Shown: piece by piece, positions 7,871 to 15,469 of the stretch
Layout of the letters: every line of letters starts with the position of its first letter
How positions within the stretch are numbered: the stretch's first letter is position 1
From: Bacilli bacterium
GTDB taxonomy: Bacteria; Bacillota; Bacilli; Bacillales; Amphibacillaceae
Reading direction: 5' to 3'
NCBI GenBank assembly: GCA_012838505.1
Contig: DUPD01000087.1
Location: 1-36,507, forward strand
DNA length: 36,507 nt
Made by a program: the position numbers and the translations under genes
The notes under the pieces: generated by a model
The model's input: the letters and a program-made list of their open reading frames with translations, nothing else
The model's database searches: none
What the model was told of the DNA's origin: nothing

Positions 7871-7995
7871 TAAAATACCTTTGATATACAATAAAAAGCG
7901 ACAAATTGTTAGACATTACTCATAAAGGTCCTTAGACTTCGGAAAAGCACAAAGTTATCCCAAATTAACGAATTTTATAATTCCCTAAACAAAAA

Positions 7996-8022
7996 GAGGA
8001 TCTCAGTTAGACTGAAATCCTC
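7996..8022 (-). terminator. Terminator of the YjcZ peptide gene
   Basis: Stem GAGGAT-C-TCAGT / ACTGA-A-ATCCTC with loop TAG, followed on the minus strand by TTTTTGTTT. Confidence 0.85.
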
Positions 8023-8030
8023 TCTCGTAA

Positions 8031-8132
8031 TTAATAAGCACCGTAGCCCCAAGAAGCTCCGATAATGATTAATAAGATGAATAAAACAACAATTAACGCA
8101 AAACCTGACCCATAGTTATAACCTGCACCCAT
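8031..8132 (-). CDS. YjcZ family tiny transmembrane spore protein
   Basis: A 33-residue peptide: a Gly/Tyr-rich N-terminus ([10 protein letters not shown]), one hydrophobic helix ([13 protein letters not shown]), and the C-terminus GASWGYGAY. This is the pattern of the tiny YjcZ/YczN transmembrane peptides of spore formers. AAGGAGGG six bases before the ATG and a following terminator make it a complete single-gene unit. Role in the spore is inferred from family membership; no biochemical function is known to me. Confidence 0.9.
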   Translation of the reverse strand: MGAGYNYGSGFALIVVLFILLIIIGASWGYGAY

Positions 8133-8222
8133 CTTGAACCCTCCTTTTGCTATCAATTCATTATAGAATATGATCGGAAGTTAGAAATGGGAGAGTTTTA
8201 TGAAAAAATGGGTCAATGCCTG

Positions 8223-8981
8223 TTAAAGATAGTCTTTAATACTGTAATACTTTCCGTTAATGATCGCTGTATCATCTAAAAGAATCTTAACGAGTACATT
8301 TGCGACATCTGTCGTATTACTTAATTTATTTTCTATTTTATATTGCTTAAACTGTTCAACATCTTGAAAAGCTTCTGGACTTGTTGAGCGAATATCACCT
8401 TGCATATTCGTATCCATAATGCTCGGATCAAATAATATCACTTGATGACCTGTTTTTAATTCCGCTTGCTCTAGAGCAACCGTTTCTGTATAGCGATTAA
8501 GCCCAGCCTTTGATGAGCCATATAGACTCCATCCATATGTTGAACGTCCAGCAGCTCCTGAGGAAACATTGGTAATAACCGTTTTGATTCCACAATGTTT
8601 CGCCCGCTTTAATACGAGTGAGGTTGTTAAAATTGGAGCAATTAAATTCAGTTGCATATGAGCTTGTACCGCTTCACTCGTCAGCCTCGTTGCGATATCA
8701 ATCGGTTTCACTGTTGCTGCATTATTAATCAAGTAAACTAGTTCAGTATCTTTTTTAAAAACTTGGTCGTTAATTTTTTCAAAAGTCCGATCCAATTGAT
8801 TCGTGTCTGACAAATTACAGTTAAAATGCTGATAGGTGACACCTGCTTCTTTGGCAACCTGCAGTAAGGAATCATTCGTCTCTCTAGCAATCCCAACAAC
8901 ATGGATACCAGCCTTCAACAACTGTTTAGCAGTAGAAGCGCCAAGCCCTTTTGATGAACCAGTGATAATCGCATATTTCAT
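8223..8981 (-). CDS. Short-chain dehydrogenase/reductase (YueD/benzil reductase-like)
   Basis: A 252-residue NAD(P)H-dependent oxidoreductase with Rossmann glycine motif TGSSKGLG (residues 7-14), NNAA (86-89), Ser141 in NVSSGAAG, and the catalytic pair Tyr154/Lys158 in LYGSSK. Length and motifs fit the sepiapterin reductase-like group that includes Bacillus YueD, which reduces benzil. The physiological substrate is uncertain. ATG at 8979-8981 is chosen because GGAGG lies ten bases upstream; an in-frame TTG lies within that leader. It stands alone, with an 86-base gap to the zinc-binding gene upstream. Confidence 0.85.
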   Translation of the reverse strand: MKYAIITGSSKGLGASTAKQLLKAGIHVVGIARETNDSLLQVAKEAGVTYQHFNCNLSDTNQLDRTFEKINDQVFKKDTELVYLINNAATVKPIDIATRLTSEAVQAHMQLNLIAPILTTSLVLKRAKHCGIKTVITNVSSGAAGRSTYGWSLYGSSKAGLNRYTETVALEQAELKTGHQVILFDPSIMDTNMQGDIRSTSPEAFQDVEQFKQYKIENKLSNTTDVANVLVKILLDDTAIINGKYYSIKDYL

Positions 8982-9067
8982 CTCCACCAAACCTCCAGTT
9001 TATAATCATTCACGCTTTAATTATAGCGGATTTATGCCTGAAGTTCCAATCGTTGGAGAACAATCAT

Positions 9068-10048
9068 TTAATTTAGTGCTTGAGTTAAAACAGCAATATT
9101 TCGTTCCATCAATGAAAAATAATCATCCCCATTTTCAATATCTTCTGTTGTTAAAACCGCTAAATTGTGAATCAACAATTGTTCTAAACCAGACTCAGCT
9201 TGAATCACTTCCGCTACTCTCGGTTGGATATTTTGCTCAAATAAAATATAGTTAAGTTCTAACGCTTCAATCTCGTCCAACAATTGTGTCAGCTGACGTT
9301 GTGACGGCTCTTCGGTCGCAGAAATACCTGTAACTGCAATTTGCTCGATGTTATAATCGCGCTCCCAGTAACCAAATGCTGCGTGCGTCACGAGTATTTT
9401 ATTGTGACGTGCTTGTTCGATCATTTCGGTAAATGCCGCATCTAGGTCTAATAACCGATTCGATAACTGATCGAAATGATTGTTAAAGTAATCCTGTTGT
9501 TCTGGCATCTGTTCGATCAATGTCATTAAGATGTTTTCAGCTAGTTCGTTCATCAGTTTAGGACTGATCCAAACGTGCGGATCTAAATCACCGTGATCAT
9601 GTCCATGCTCATCGTCCTCATGATCGTGGTCATGATCATAATTTATTTTATCTAACCCAGCTGATGCTTCTAAAAATTCCACTTGTTCGTTTATTAACGC
9701 ATCTTTAATCGTATGTGCGTAACTCTCTGAAACTTCATCATTAAAAATAAATAAATCCGCTTCTGCAATCTCAACCATCAGCTTAGAAGTAGGTTCAAAC
9801 GAATGAGCATCAGAACCTGCAGGTAAAATCGATTCAACTTGAACAAAGTCACCACCGATTGTCTCTGCAATAAAAGCCAATGGATAAATTGTCGTATATA
9901 TCGTCAACTGCTCTGCCTCACCAGTATCAGGTAAAGTTTCAGTTACTTGATCTTGATCTTGATCCTGACCATGATCTTGATTCACCTGACAACCTACAAT
10001 CACCAACAGCGCAAGACTAATCACAATAATCTGTACGTATTTATTCAT
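9068..10048 (-). CDS. Zinc ABC transporter substrate-binding lipoprotein (ZnuA/AdcA-like)
   Basis: Captures Zn2+ outside the membrane for an ABC importer. It has 326 residues, with the lipobox LVIVGC (Cys 20). Metal ligands are likely His82 (GSDAHSFEP), His158 (LDPHVWISP) and the His of THAAFGYW. A His/Asp-rich loop (residues about 138-154, DHDHDHEDDEHGHDHG) is typical of zinc, not manganese, cluster A-I proteins. A Gln-Asp repeat follows the lipid Cys. The start is ATG at 10046-10048 with GAGAGAGG eight bases upstream. No permease or ATPase gene adjoins it, so the transporter partner must be elsewhere. Two Zur boxes over its promoter support zinc-dependent repression. Confidence 0.93.
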   Translation of the reverse strand: MNKYVQIIVISLALLVIVGCQVNQDHGQDQDQDQVTETLPDTGEAEQLTIYTTIYPLAFIAETIGGDFVQVESILPAGSDAHSFEPTSKLMVEIAEADLFIFNDEVSESYAHTIKDALINEQVEFLEASAGLDKINYDHDHDHEDDEHGHDHGDLDPHVWISPKLMNELAENILMTLIEQMPEQQDYFNNHFDQLSNRLLDLDAAFTEMIEQARHNKILVTHAAFGYWERDYNIEQIAVTGISATEEPSQRQLTQLLDEIEALELNYILFEQNIQPRVAEVIQAESGLEQLLIHNLAVLTTEDIENGDDYFSLMERNIAVLTQALN

Positions 10049-10083
10049 TTATCGAACCTCTCTCTTCATCAATATCTTTTTGA

Positions 10084-10130
10084 ATTATATCGTAATGATT
10101 CCGTTTTGTAAATAGGAATCGTTACGTTTT
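10084..10130 (-). promoter_or_regulatory. SigA promoter with two tandem Zur boxes
   Basis: On the minus strand, TTTACA (10107-10112), a 17-base spacer and TATAAT (10084-10089) form a good SigA promoter about 40 bases before the zinc-binding lipoprotein gene. Two 21-bp sites, at 10087-10107 and 10110-10130, match the B. subtilis Zur consensus at 17/20 and 16/20 fixed positions by my count. Cores are TCGTAATGATT and ATCGTTACG. The first covers the spacer and -10, the second the -35, so Zur-Zn should block RNA polymerase. Confidence 0.85.
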
Positions 10131-10193
10131 ACATAAACTTAACTGAATAACATTAGCTTATGTAACGACAGTTGAAGAAATGTGGATAAAAAA

Positions 10194-10218
10194 TAACCTC
10201 CAAACAACAAGGAGGTTA
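10194..10218 (-). terminator. Terminator of the cstR-like operon
   Basis: Stem TAACCTCC / GGAGGTTA with loop AAACAACAA, followed on the minus strand by TTATTTTTTATCC. Confidence 0.85.
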
Positions 10219-10240
10219 CTTCGCTTTAGTTAAGCATTTG

Positions 10241-10504
10241 TTATCGACTTTTTACTAATAAGTCTACTGCCGTTTCAATTACTTGCTTTTGGTCCTCTTT
10301 TTCAAACTGTTCAGACTCTAACACACAATTGACTAAATTTGAACTGACAACTAAGCCCATCGTCCGATCAATCGCCGTTCGAGCAGCAGACATTTGAGTG
10401 ATCACATCCTTACACTCTTTACCCTCTTCCATCATCCGAAGAATTCCCCTTAGTTGTCCTTCGATCCGCTTAATTCGATTTTTCATTTGAGGACTATATT
10501 CCAT
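10241..10504 (-). CDS. CsoR family repressor, CstR-like persulfide sensor
   Basis: An 87-residue all-helical DNA-binding repressor of the DUF156/CsoR/RcnR family. From the ATG at 10502-10504 (AAGGAGA upstream) it has Cys31 (GKECKDV) and Cys60 (LVNCVLE). The position that is His in copper sensors (H61 in Mycobacterium CsoR, four before the second Cys) is Asn56 here. Cys31/Cys60 without the His is the signature of CstR, which senses sulfane sulfur rather than Cu(I). It follows a rhodanese-like gene by 31 bases and shares its terminator, matching the sulfur context of cstR and yrkD loci. A longer frame upstream lacks a ribosome site. Confidence 0.85.
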   Translation of the reverse strand: MEYSPQMKNRIKRIEGQLRGILRMMEEGKECKDVITQMSAARTAIDRTMGLVVSSNLVNCVLESEQFEKEDQKQVIETAVDLLVKSR

Positions 10505-10535
10505 GACGATTCTCCTTCTTTTTAAATAAATATAG

Positions 10536-10901
10536 TTACGCAAATTTTGTCATTCGATTTTTACAGCAACATTTTTTATCTAAAATTGTATAACCTACAA
10601 CTTGATAGCCATAACGCTTTAACAACCGAATTCCGATGTTTTTTTCAACAATTGAGCCGGCAATTACATAAAGCGATCCATTCGGCAATTCATGATGAAA
10701 TCGCTTGATATAGGCTACTGGTAATGCAATTGATTGATCGATCTCTTCTTTAGCTGAATCATTGTAATCACGCAGATCCACCTTGATCTGATCTTGATCG
10801 AGTTGATGGTAATCGACGCACTTGACAGATCTCACTGGCACATAACGAAAATAAATTGTATAAACAATCGGTACGAATAAAACAAGGGAGACAACCCACA
10901 T
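10536..10901 (-). CDS. Membrane-anchored rhodanese-like protein lacking the active-site Cys
   Basis: A 121-residue protein: one N-terminal membrane helix (WVVSLVLFVPIVYTIYF), then a rhodanese fold with the VDLRD motif near residue 41 and the usual loop region LYVIAGSIV. In active rhodaneses this loop reads VYC-xx-G; here Val replaces the Cys, so classical sulfurtransferase chemistry is unlikely from that site. The C-terminus carries KKCCCKN, a Cys triplet that could bind sulfur or metal instead. GGGAGG lies eight bases before the ATG. It is the first gene of a two-gene operon with the CstR-like repressor, so it is likely induced by persulfide. Confidence 0.75.
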   Translation of the reverse strand: MWVVSLVLFVPIVYTIYFRYVPVRSVKCVDYHQLDQDQIKVDLRDYNDSAKEEIDQSIALPVAYIKRFHHELPNGSLYVIAGSIVEKNIGIRLLKRYGYQVVGYTILDKKCCCKNRMTKFA

Positions 10902-10934
10902 TTTATAAACCTCCCAATCAAATCTAATAGCTCT

Positions 10935-10963
10935 ATTTTATACCCTAGATCGTATATGGTCAA
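10935..10963 (-). promoter_or_regulatory. Promoter and candidate CstR operator
   Basis: On the minus strand TTGACC (10958-10963), 17 bases, TAAAAT (10935-10940). The spacer and -10 are overlapped by the dyad TATACCCTAGATCGTATA (10939-10956). Its left half ATACCCTA resembles the ATACCC half-sites of CsoR/CstR operators; the right half is poorer. Confidence 0.65.
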
Positions 10964-10982
10964 TCGAAATGCAACGAAAAAA

Positions 10983-11011
10983 AGTACCATCCGTTAGTAA
11001 CGAATAGTACT
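10983..11011 (-). terminator. Terminator of the dipeptidase gene
   Basis: Arms AGTACCATCCGTT and AACGAATAGTACT pair fully on the minus-strand RNA if two G-U pairs are allowed, followed by a run of seven T residues. The arm contains TAACGAATAG, the same ten bases as the core of the 52-bp repeat arrays. Confidence 0.85.
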
Positions 11012-11018
11012 CAAAAGC

Positions 11019-12389
11019 TTAAAATGAAGCTAAATAATCAACGATCGTCACAAGGCCACGATCATAATTCTCTAACAGAAAACTTTCATTTGGTGAATGG
11101 AGTCGATCATCAGGTGTGCCAAATCCAAGTAATACAATTGGCATCTTAAAAATATCATCGATCCACTCAACGACTGGAATCGATCCACCCATTCGAACGA
11201 ATACAGCTGGCTGATTGAAAGCATCCCCATAACTTTTGGCAGCCTGCTGAATCAACGGGTGATTAGGATCCACCTTATACGCTTTCGCCGAAAGTGGCTC
11301 ACGTACAATCGATACAGTTACACCTGGCGGGAGAGTTTTTTCAATATGATTCACTAATGCATCTTGGATTTTCTCGGGGTCTTGTCCAGGAACAAGTCGA
11401 CAGGTTAACTTGGCGGTCGCTGAGCTCGGGATAATCGTCTTCGTGCCCTCACCTTGATAGCCACCAAACATGCCGTTAATCTCAAGTGTTGGGCGTGCCA
11501 TCGTATGCTCGACAGCTGTATAGCCTTGTTCAGAGACCGTTTCAGGAATGCCGGTTGTCTTGGTAAAATTCTCACTCGGTGCATCTGCCATTAATTGGCG
11601 TTCTTCCACTGTGATCGGTTCGACATCATCATAAAAGTGCTCAACCTGAACAACTTCATTTTCATCCTTCATCGACGCAAGCACATGTGCCATCGCCATT
11701 AATGGGTTCCGAACTGCACCACCATAAATCCCTGAATGAAGATCATTTTCAGGTCCATGAATGGTAAACTCTAAGCCAGTAAAACCTTTCAATCCGTAAA
11801 GAATCGTCGGCTGGCCTTCCGTGACCATGCCAGAATCAGAAATCATCGCAAAGTCAGCGCTGAACTGATCCTTTTTTTCTTTCAGGAGTGTGTACAAGTT
11901 TTCGCTTCCAATTTCTTCTTCACCTTCAATACACACCTTGACGTTGATCGGGAGCTTACCCGTTGTTTTCATAAACGCCTCAAAAACCGCTAAATACATA
12001 AATACTTGACCCTTATCATCACTCGCACCACGAGCATAAAGCCGACCATTGCGAACGGTCGGCTCAAATGGATCCGTCTCCCACAGCTCAAGCGGATCAG
12101 CAGGCTGGACATCGTAATGCCCATAAACAAGCACAGTCGGCGCATCCTCACCCGCCTCCAACCACTCGCCATAAACGAGCGGATGCCCCTTCGTTTCCTC
12201 TATTTCAACCTGGTTAAAGCCAATTTTAGTTAAATAGTCAGCCACAAACTGAGCCGCATCACGCACATCCGCCTTGAACTTAGAATCCGTACTCACACTC
12301 GGAATTCGTAGGAAATCGTTCAAAGCCGTCAGCTGTTCTTCACGATGCTCAGTTAAATAGTTTAAAACTGTTTCTTTCAAACCCGTCAC
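11019..12389 (-). CDS. M20 family metallodipeptidase (CNDP/ArgE-DapE type)
   Basis: A 456-residue cytoplasmic di-zinc peptidase. Ligands are visible as His91 (YGHYDVQP), Asp124 (GASDDKG), the catalytic/ligand Glu pair 158-159 (EGEEEIGS), Asp185 (SDSGM) and His431 (DDRLHSPNES). The insert after residue ~200 is the dimerisation domain. The first codon taken is GTG at 12387-12389. A TTG three codons in (giving MKETVLNYL, a common family start) is equally plausible, with AAGGG 11 bases before it. It begins 28 bases after luxS with no terminator between, so the two are probably co-transcribed and both serve amino-acid recycling. Confidence 0.9.
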   Translation of the reverse strand: MTGLKETVLNYLTEHREEQLTALNDFLRIPSVSTDSKFKADVRDAAQFVADYLTKIGFNQVEIEETKGHPLVYGEWLEAGEDAPTVLVYGHYDVQPADPLELWETDPFEPTVRNGRLYARGASDDKGQVFMYLAVFEAFMKTTGKLPINVKVCIEGEEEIGSENLYTLLKEKKDQFSADFAMISDSGMVTEGQPTILYGLKGFTGLEFTIHGPENDLHSGIYGGAVRNPLMAMAHVLASMKDENEVVQVEHFYDDVEPITVEERQLMADAPSENFTKTTGIPETVSEQGYTAVEHTMARPTLEINGMFGGYQGEGTKTIIPSSATAKLTCRLVPGQDPEKIQDALVNHIEKTLPPGVTVSIVREPLSAKAYKVDPNHPLIQQAAKSYGDAFNQPAVFVRMGGSIPVVEWIDDIFKMPIVLLGFGTPDDRLHSPNESFLLENYDRGLVTIVDYLASF

Positions 12390-12417
12390 TTCCCTTAGTA
12401 AAAAATTTTCTTACGAT

Positions 12418-12882
12418 TTATTCAGAAAAGACATTTGGCCAGCTGTCTTTTTTAGCGAGCATATCTCTTGCTATAGCTTGAGCGCCTTCTAGGCTATGAC
12501 TTGCCGCCCAACCACACTGAACCTCATTACAAGCCGGAACTTCAGTTGCATCGATCACATCATTTAGCGTTTTTTCAAGCGCATCAATAATCGCATCAAA
12601 TGACTCATTATTAAGAACGCTCAAGTAATAACCCGTTTGGCATCCCATCGGACCAATATCAAGGACATTACTTAAATGATTCCGAATTTTCTCCGCCATC
12701 AAATGCTCAAGCGAATGGAGCGCCGGCATTTCCATATGCTCTTTATTCGGCTGGCAAAAACGCAAATCATATTTATAGACTTGATCACCATGCTTCCCCT
12801 CTGTTACGCCAACCAAACGTACGTAAGGGGCAACCACTTTAGTATGATCTAAATTAAAGCTTTCAACATTCATTTTTTTCAT
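12418..12882 (-). CDS. luxS: S-ribosylhomocysteine lyase
   Basis: Cleaves S-ribosylhomocysteine to homocysteine and the autoinducer-2 precursor DPD in the activated methyl cycle. It has 154 residues. The metal site is His56-xx-Glu59-His60 (ALHSLEHLM) plus Cys123 (EVQCGW), and the nucleophile is Cys81 (MGCQTGYYL). The loop before GPMGCQTG is a few residues shorter than in B. subtilis LuxS. AGGAGTG precedes the ATG at 12880-12882 by seven bases. No pfs/mtnN is adjacent. Array 2 of the 52-bp repeats lies upstream of its promoter region. Confidence 0.96.
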   Translation of the reverse strand: MKKMNVESFNLDHTKVVAPYVRLVGVTEGKHGDQVYKYDLRFCQPNKEHMEMPALHSLEHLMAEKIRNHLSNVLDIGPMGCQTGYYLSVLNNESFDAIIDALEKTLNDVIDATEVPACNEVQCGWAASHSLEGAQAIARDMLAKKDSWPNVFSE

Positions 12883-12984
12883 TTTTCAACACTCCTATCA
12901 ATGGTTCTCTTCTTATACGATATCATAACATGGAATTGAAGCCAATTTTGTTGAGCTTGTTTTAGGGGCTAGTGGGTTTTTACT

Positions 12985-13375
12985 AAGTGAAGTGAATCGT
13001 TAGAGATCAACCGGATTTGGTCGGTGGTCTCCGAGGATTAGAGCTTATTCATTAGAGATCTACCGCATTGGGGGAGTGATCTCCGACGATTAGACGCTAT
13101 TCATTAGATATCTACCGGATTAAGTAAGTGATCTCTGACGATTAGACACTATTCGTTAGATAACTATCGCATTGAGGGAGTGATCTCCGACGATTAGACA
13201 CTATTCGTTAGATAACTACCGCATTGAGGGAGTGATCTCTGACGATTAGACGCTATTCATTAGAGATCTACCGGATTAAGTGAGTGATCTCTGACGATTA
13301 GCGCTTATTCGTTTCCTCTACGACGGCTTTCCGACCAGACAGGGCACGATTAGATCCTATTTGTTAAACCTGTAA
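12985..13375. repeat. 52-bp tandem repeat array 2 (about 7 copies, reverse orientation)
   Basis: The landmark ATTAG occurs at 13037, 13089, 13141, 13193, 13245, 13297 and 13349, exactly 52 apart, with a partial unit before. The core GATCTCTGACGA ... TCGTTAGAGATC is the reverse complement of the array 1 core, so this array is inverted relative to arrays 1 and 3. Its private 17-base spacer is TACCGGATTAAGTGAGT or variants. It lies between the YhcN-type gene and luxS, both on the minus strand. Confidence 0.95.
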
Positions 13376-13424
13376 CGATTTCTCCACCCAGAGTAAATAG
13401 TGTCGAGCAATAAAGACAAAAAAA

Positions 13425-13447
13425 GTGAGCAACATGACATTGCTCAC
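13425..13447 (-). terminator. Terminator of the YhcN-type lipoprotein gene
   Basis: Perfect stem GTGAGCAA / TTGCTCAC with a seven-base loop, followed on the minus strand by TTTTTTTGTC. Confidence 0.9.
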
Positions 13448-13457
13448 TGAAAAACAT

Positions 13458-14168
13458 TTATCGATTACGCGTTGGGAAAACCCGTTCGATCATTTCGGTA
13501 AATTGATCAAAAAATCCTTCGATCGGTTCACCGCGATCAACATCGCGCATATAATTTGATGTTAGATCAATAAAGTCAGGGTTTGACGATACATAAACAT
13601 GATCAATTTTGTTATCAGCATCTTTAACCGCTTCGGTCACTTTTTTCTCTAACTTATCCGACAGGTCATTATTTTCATTCAACTCACGATCATTATCGAT
13701 CTGACAAGCGACATAAGCATTGTTGCCCATTGTTAAAACATAAGCACGATCAATCTCAGACACTTCTTCTGTTACTTGATCGGCAATTCGTTCGGCAACT
13801 CGATACTCGCCAGTTTGATTTGTTTGGTTTTGCACATCACGTTTCAAATCATTTGACTGCCCGTTTAAATCATTATTGTTGTTATCTTGATTAATCCTGC
13901 CATCTTCAAACATATTTCGATCACGTCCACCATCTCGATTTTGTACGATCCGATTACGTGCATTGTTCAAACCTTGGTCGGTTGAGTTTCTCCCACCTTC
14001 AGGAATTTGATTCAACTCATCCCCATACATTTCCCGTTGACCAGATTGGTGTCTAACATTTTCAAACCGATCTAATTCTCTGTTATCGAATGACTCGGTA
14101 TTGTTAGCACCACAGCCAAATAGCGCTGTCAAAGCTACCCCTGCTATGATGATCTGCTTAATTCGCAT
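13458..14168 (-). CDS. YhcN/YlaJ family sporulation lipoprotein
   Basis: A 236-residue lipoprotein with lipobox ALFGC (Cys 19). A long Asn/Asp/Arg-rich low-complexity stretch (residues about 25-125) precedes the YhcN/YlaJ domain (ERIADQVTEEV, AYVLTMGNNAYVAC, VYVSSNPDF). Such proteins are found in the forespore/spore membrane of Bacillus; the exact function is not established. The ATG at 14166-14168 has an AGGAGG-type site upstream. Ends in a strong terminator. Confidence 0.85.
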   Translation of the reverse strand: MRIKQIIIAGVALTALFGCGANNTESFDNRELDRFENVRHQSGQREMYGDELNQIPEGGRNSTDQGLNNARNRIVQNRDGGRDRNMFEDGRINQDNNNNDLNGQSNDLKRDVQNQTNQTGEYRVAERIADQVTEEVSEIDRAYVLTMGNNAYVACQIDNDRELNENNDLSDKLEKKVTEAVKDADNKIDHVYVSSNPDFIDLTSNYMRDVDRGEPIEGFFDQFTEMIERVFPTRNR

Positions 14169-14269
14169 ATTTTATCCTCCTTTTATAATGAGTCAGTTTT
14201 AATATGCCAATCAAAGCTACTTTAATACATTGAAATCTCAGACAAACAACACAAACTTACCCAGTGTTA

Positions 14270-14296
14270 TTTTAGTTTTTTTCGGTCAAACTAAAA
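14270..14296. promoter_or_regulatory. Inverted repeat upstream of a small unknown gene
   Basis: TTTTAGTTT (14270-14278) and AAACTAAAA (14288-14296) are perfect 9-bp arms around a nine-base centre, 37 bases before the ATG at 14333. It may be an operator or a leader hairpin; there is no recognised consensus. Confidence 0.4.
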
Positions 14297-14332
14297 CCGT
14301 TCCAAGTAGTTGCTGTAAAAGGAGCGAAAACA

Positions 14333-14545
14333 ATGGTGAGTATTGACTATGATAAAGCTTTATACTATACAATTTGGCAGCAGTGGGATGATTTAATCGT
14401 CATCATGATCCGAACAACTGACGACCTCTTAGCAAAGAAAATTAAGAATTTTTTAAGTGCTTTTCAAGCCGAAAACAATACCGAAAAAATTATTGAACAA
14501 CATGAAAATCTGCTTCACTATTTGGATCATGCAATGGCGATTTGA
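14333..14545 (+). CDS. Small acidic protein of unknown function
   Basis: I do not recognise this 70-residue protein. It has no signal peptide and is aromatic-rich at the start (YDKALYYTIWQQWDD), followed by amphipathic helices. It is supported as a real gene by AAAGGAG nine bases before the ATG, by lying on the plus strand in a gap between two minus-strand genes, and by a hairpin right after its stop. Divergent from the YhcN-type gene. Could be a small regulator or a spore-related peptide, but nothing proves this. Confidence 0.65.
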   Translation: MVSIDYDKALYYTIWQQWDDLIVIMIRTTDDLLAKKIKNFLSAFQAENNTEKIIEQHENLLHYLDHAMAI

Positions 14546-14546
14546 C

Positions 14547-14566
14547 AAGGGAGGTTTTCCTCCCTT
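14547..14566. terminator. Hairpin shared by two convergent genes
   Basis: AAGGGAGG-TTTT-CCTCCCTT is a perfect 8-bp stem between the stops of the small plus-strand gene and the minus-strand protease gene. T-tracts on both sides are poor, so termination strength is uncertain. Confidence 0.6.
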
Positions 14567-15384
14567 TAATCACTTAATAATCGATCTAAATTTTCAATCG
14601 GAATTGCCAAACCAATTTTTCCATACTCTTGATCCGTTGTTGTCGCATAAATCACACCAATCACATCACCATGATCATTGATCACTGGGCTCCCACTATT
14701 GCCTTTATATACTGGTGCATCAAGCATCATTACCTCTGTCTCAAGTGCGCTCCTAGTGGTTAATCCGATCCAGTCACCATGATTCGCAATCCCATTAAAT
14801 CGCAGTGGATTACCAATCAAGAAAACTGACCGATCACGCTCAAGATCGACGTGATCAGCTAACGATAAGTATGGCAAGTGAACATTAGCACCAACAACCT
14901 GAACAAGCGCTAAATCAACCGCTTCATCCTCAGCCACTACATTTCCTGTAAAAAGTCCTTCATTAGGATAGTTGACCAACACCGTTTCTTCCCCTTCAAT
15001 AACATGGTGATTTGTCACGACCAAACCATCCGCGTTAATCCCAAATCCCGTGCCTTTTCCATCACCGGTATCAATCACAACAACCGCTTCTTTATAAGTT
15101 TGGACATCTTCATCAACAGACAGGCGCGCCGATGTGATTAAAAAATCAATCGCCGGAATCGAGAATGTTCGTGGCAAAATTGCAACCACATTTAATAATA
15201 AAGCAAAAATAATGATCCCAAACACCCATCTTCGAGAGCGTGGTTGTACTGATGTTACTGGAACTTTTGCTTCAGCCCGTAGCTTCGCTTTTTCCTGTTC
15301 CAACAATTCAAGCATTTCCTCAGGCTCAATTTCTTCATGAAAATCAGCATCGACAATCAATTGCTCTTGGTCCCGCTTCACCAC
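14566..15384 (-). CDS. Membrane-anchored trypsin-like serine protease (HtrA-like without PDZ)
   Basis: A 272-residue type II membrane protein. The N-terminus is acidic and cytoplasmic with a coiled region (EPEEMLELLEQEKAK). One membrane helix (WVFGIIIFALLLNVVAIL, about residues 53-70) is followed by an extracellular S1 domain. The catalytic triad is visible: His127 in TNHHVIEG, Asp157 in VDLALVQV and Ser230 in GNSGSPV. No PDZ domain follows, unlike HtrA/HtrB. Start is ambiguous: TTG-GTG-GTG at 15387-15379, with GAGG best spaced for the first GTG (15384). Divergent from a carbonic anhydrase gene across a perfect 14-bp palindrome. Confidence 0.87.
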   Translation of the reverse strand: MVKRDQEQLIVDADFHEEIEPEEMLELLEQEKAKLRAEAKVPVTSVQPRSRRWVFGIIIFALLLNVVAILPRTFSIPAIDFLITSARLSVDEDVQTYKEAVVVIDTGDGKGTGFGINADGLVVTNHHVIEGEETVLVNYPNEGLFTGNVVAEDEAVDLALVQVVGANVHLPYLSLADHVDLERDRSVFLIGNPLRFNGIANHGDWIGLTTRSALETEVMMLDAPVYKGNSGSPVINDHGDVIGVIYATTTDQEYGKIGLAIPIENLDRLLSD

Positions 15385-15436
15385 CAACTCACCTCAATTC
15401 AGCAAACTCTCTTACAAGTATAACAAAGTTCGACAT

Positions 15437-15450
15437 TTCCCGGGAAATAT
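15437..15450. promoter_or_regulatory. Perfect 14-bp palindrome between divergent genes
   Basis: ATTTCCCGGGAAAT lies midway between the protease and carbonic anhydrase starts, 19 bases upstream of the carbonic anhydrase -35. Its GC centre is unlike the AT-rich surroundings. Candidate operator; the binding protein is unknown. Confidence 0.45.
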
Positions 15451-15469
15451 CAACACAAAAAAGATGTTT

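Noticed and set aside
10241..10504. Copper sensor CsoR
   Set aside because: The His of the copper site is Asn56 and the neighbour is rhodanese-like, which fits CstR better; a copA/copZ pair is not adjacent.
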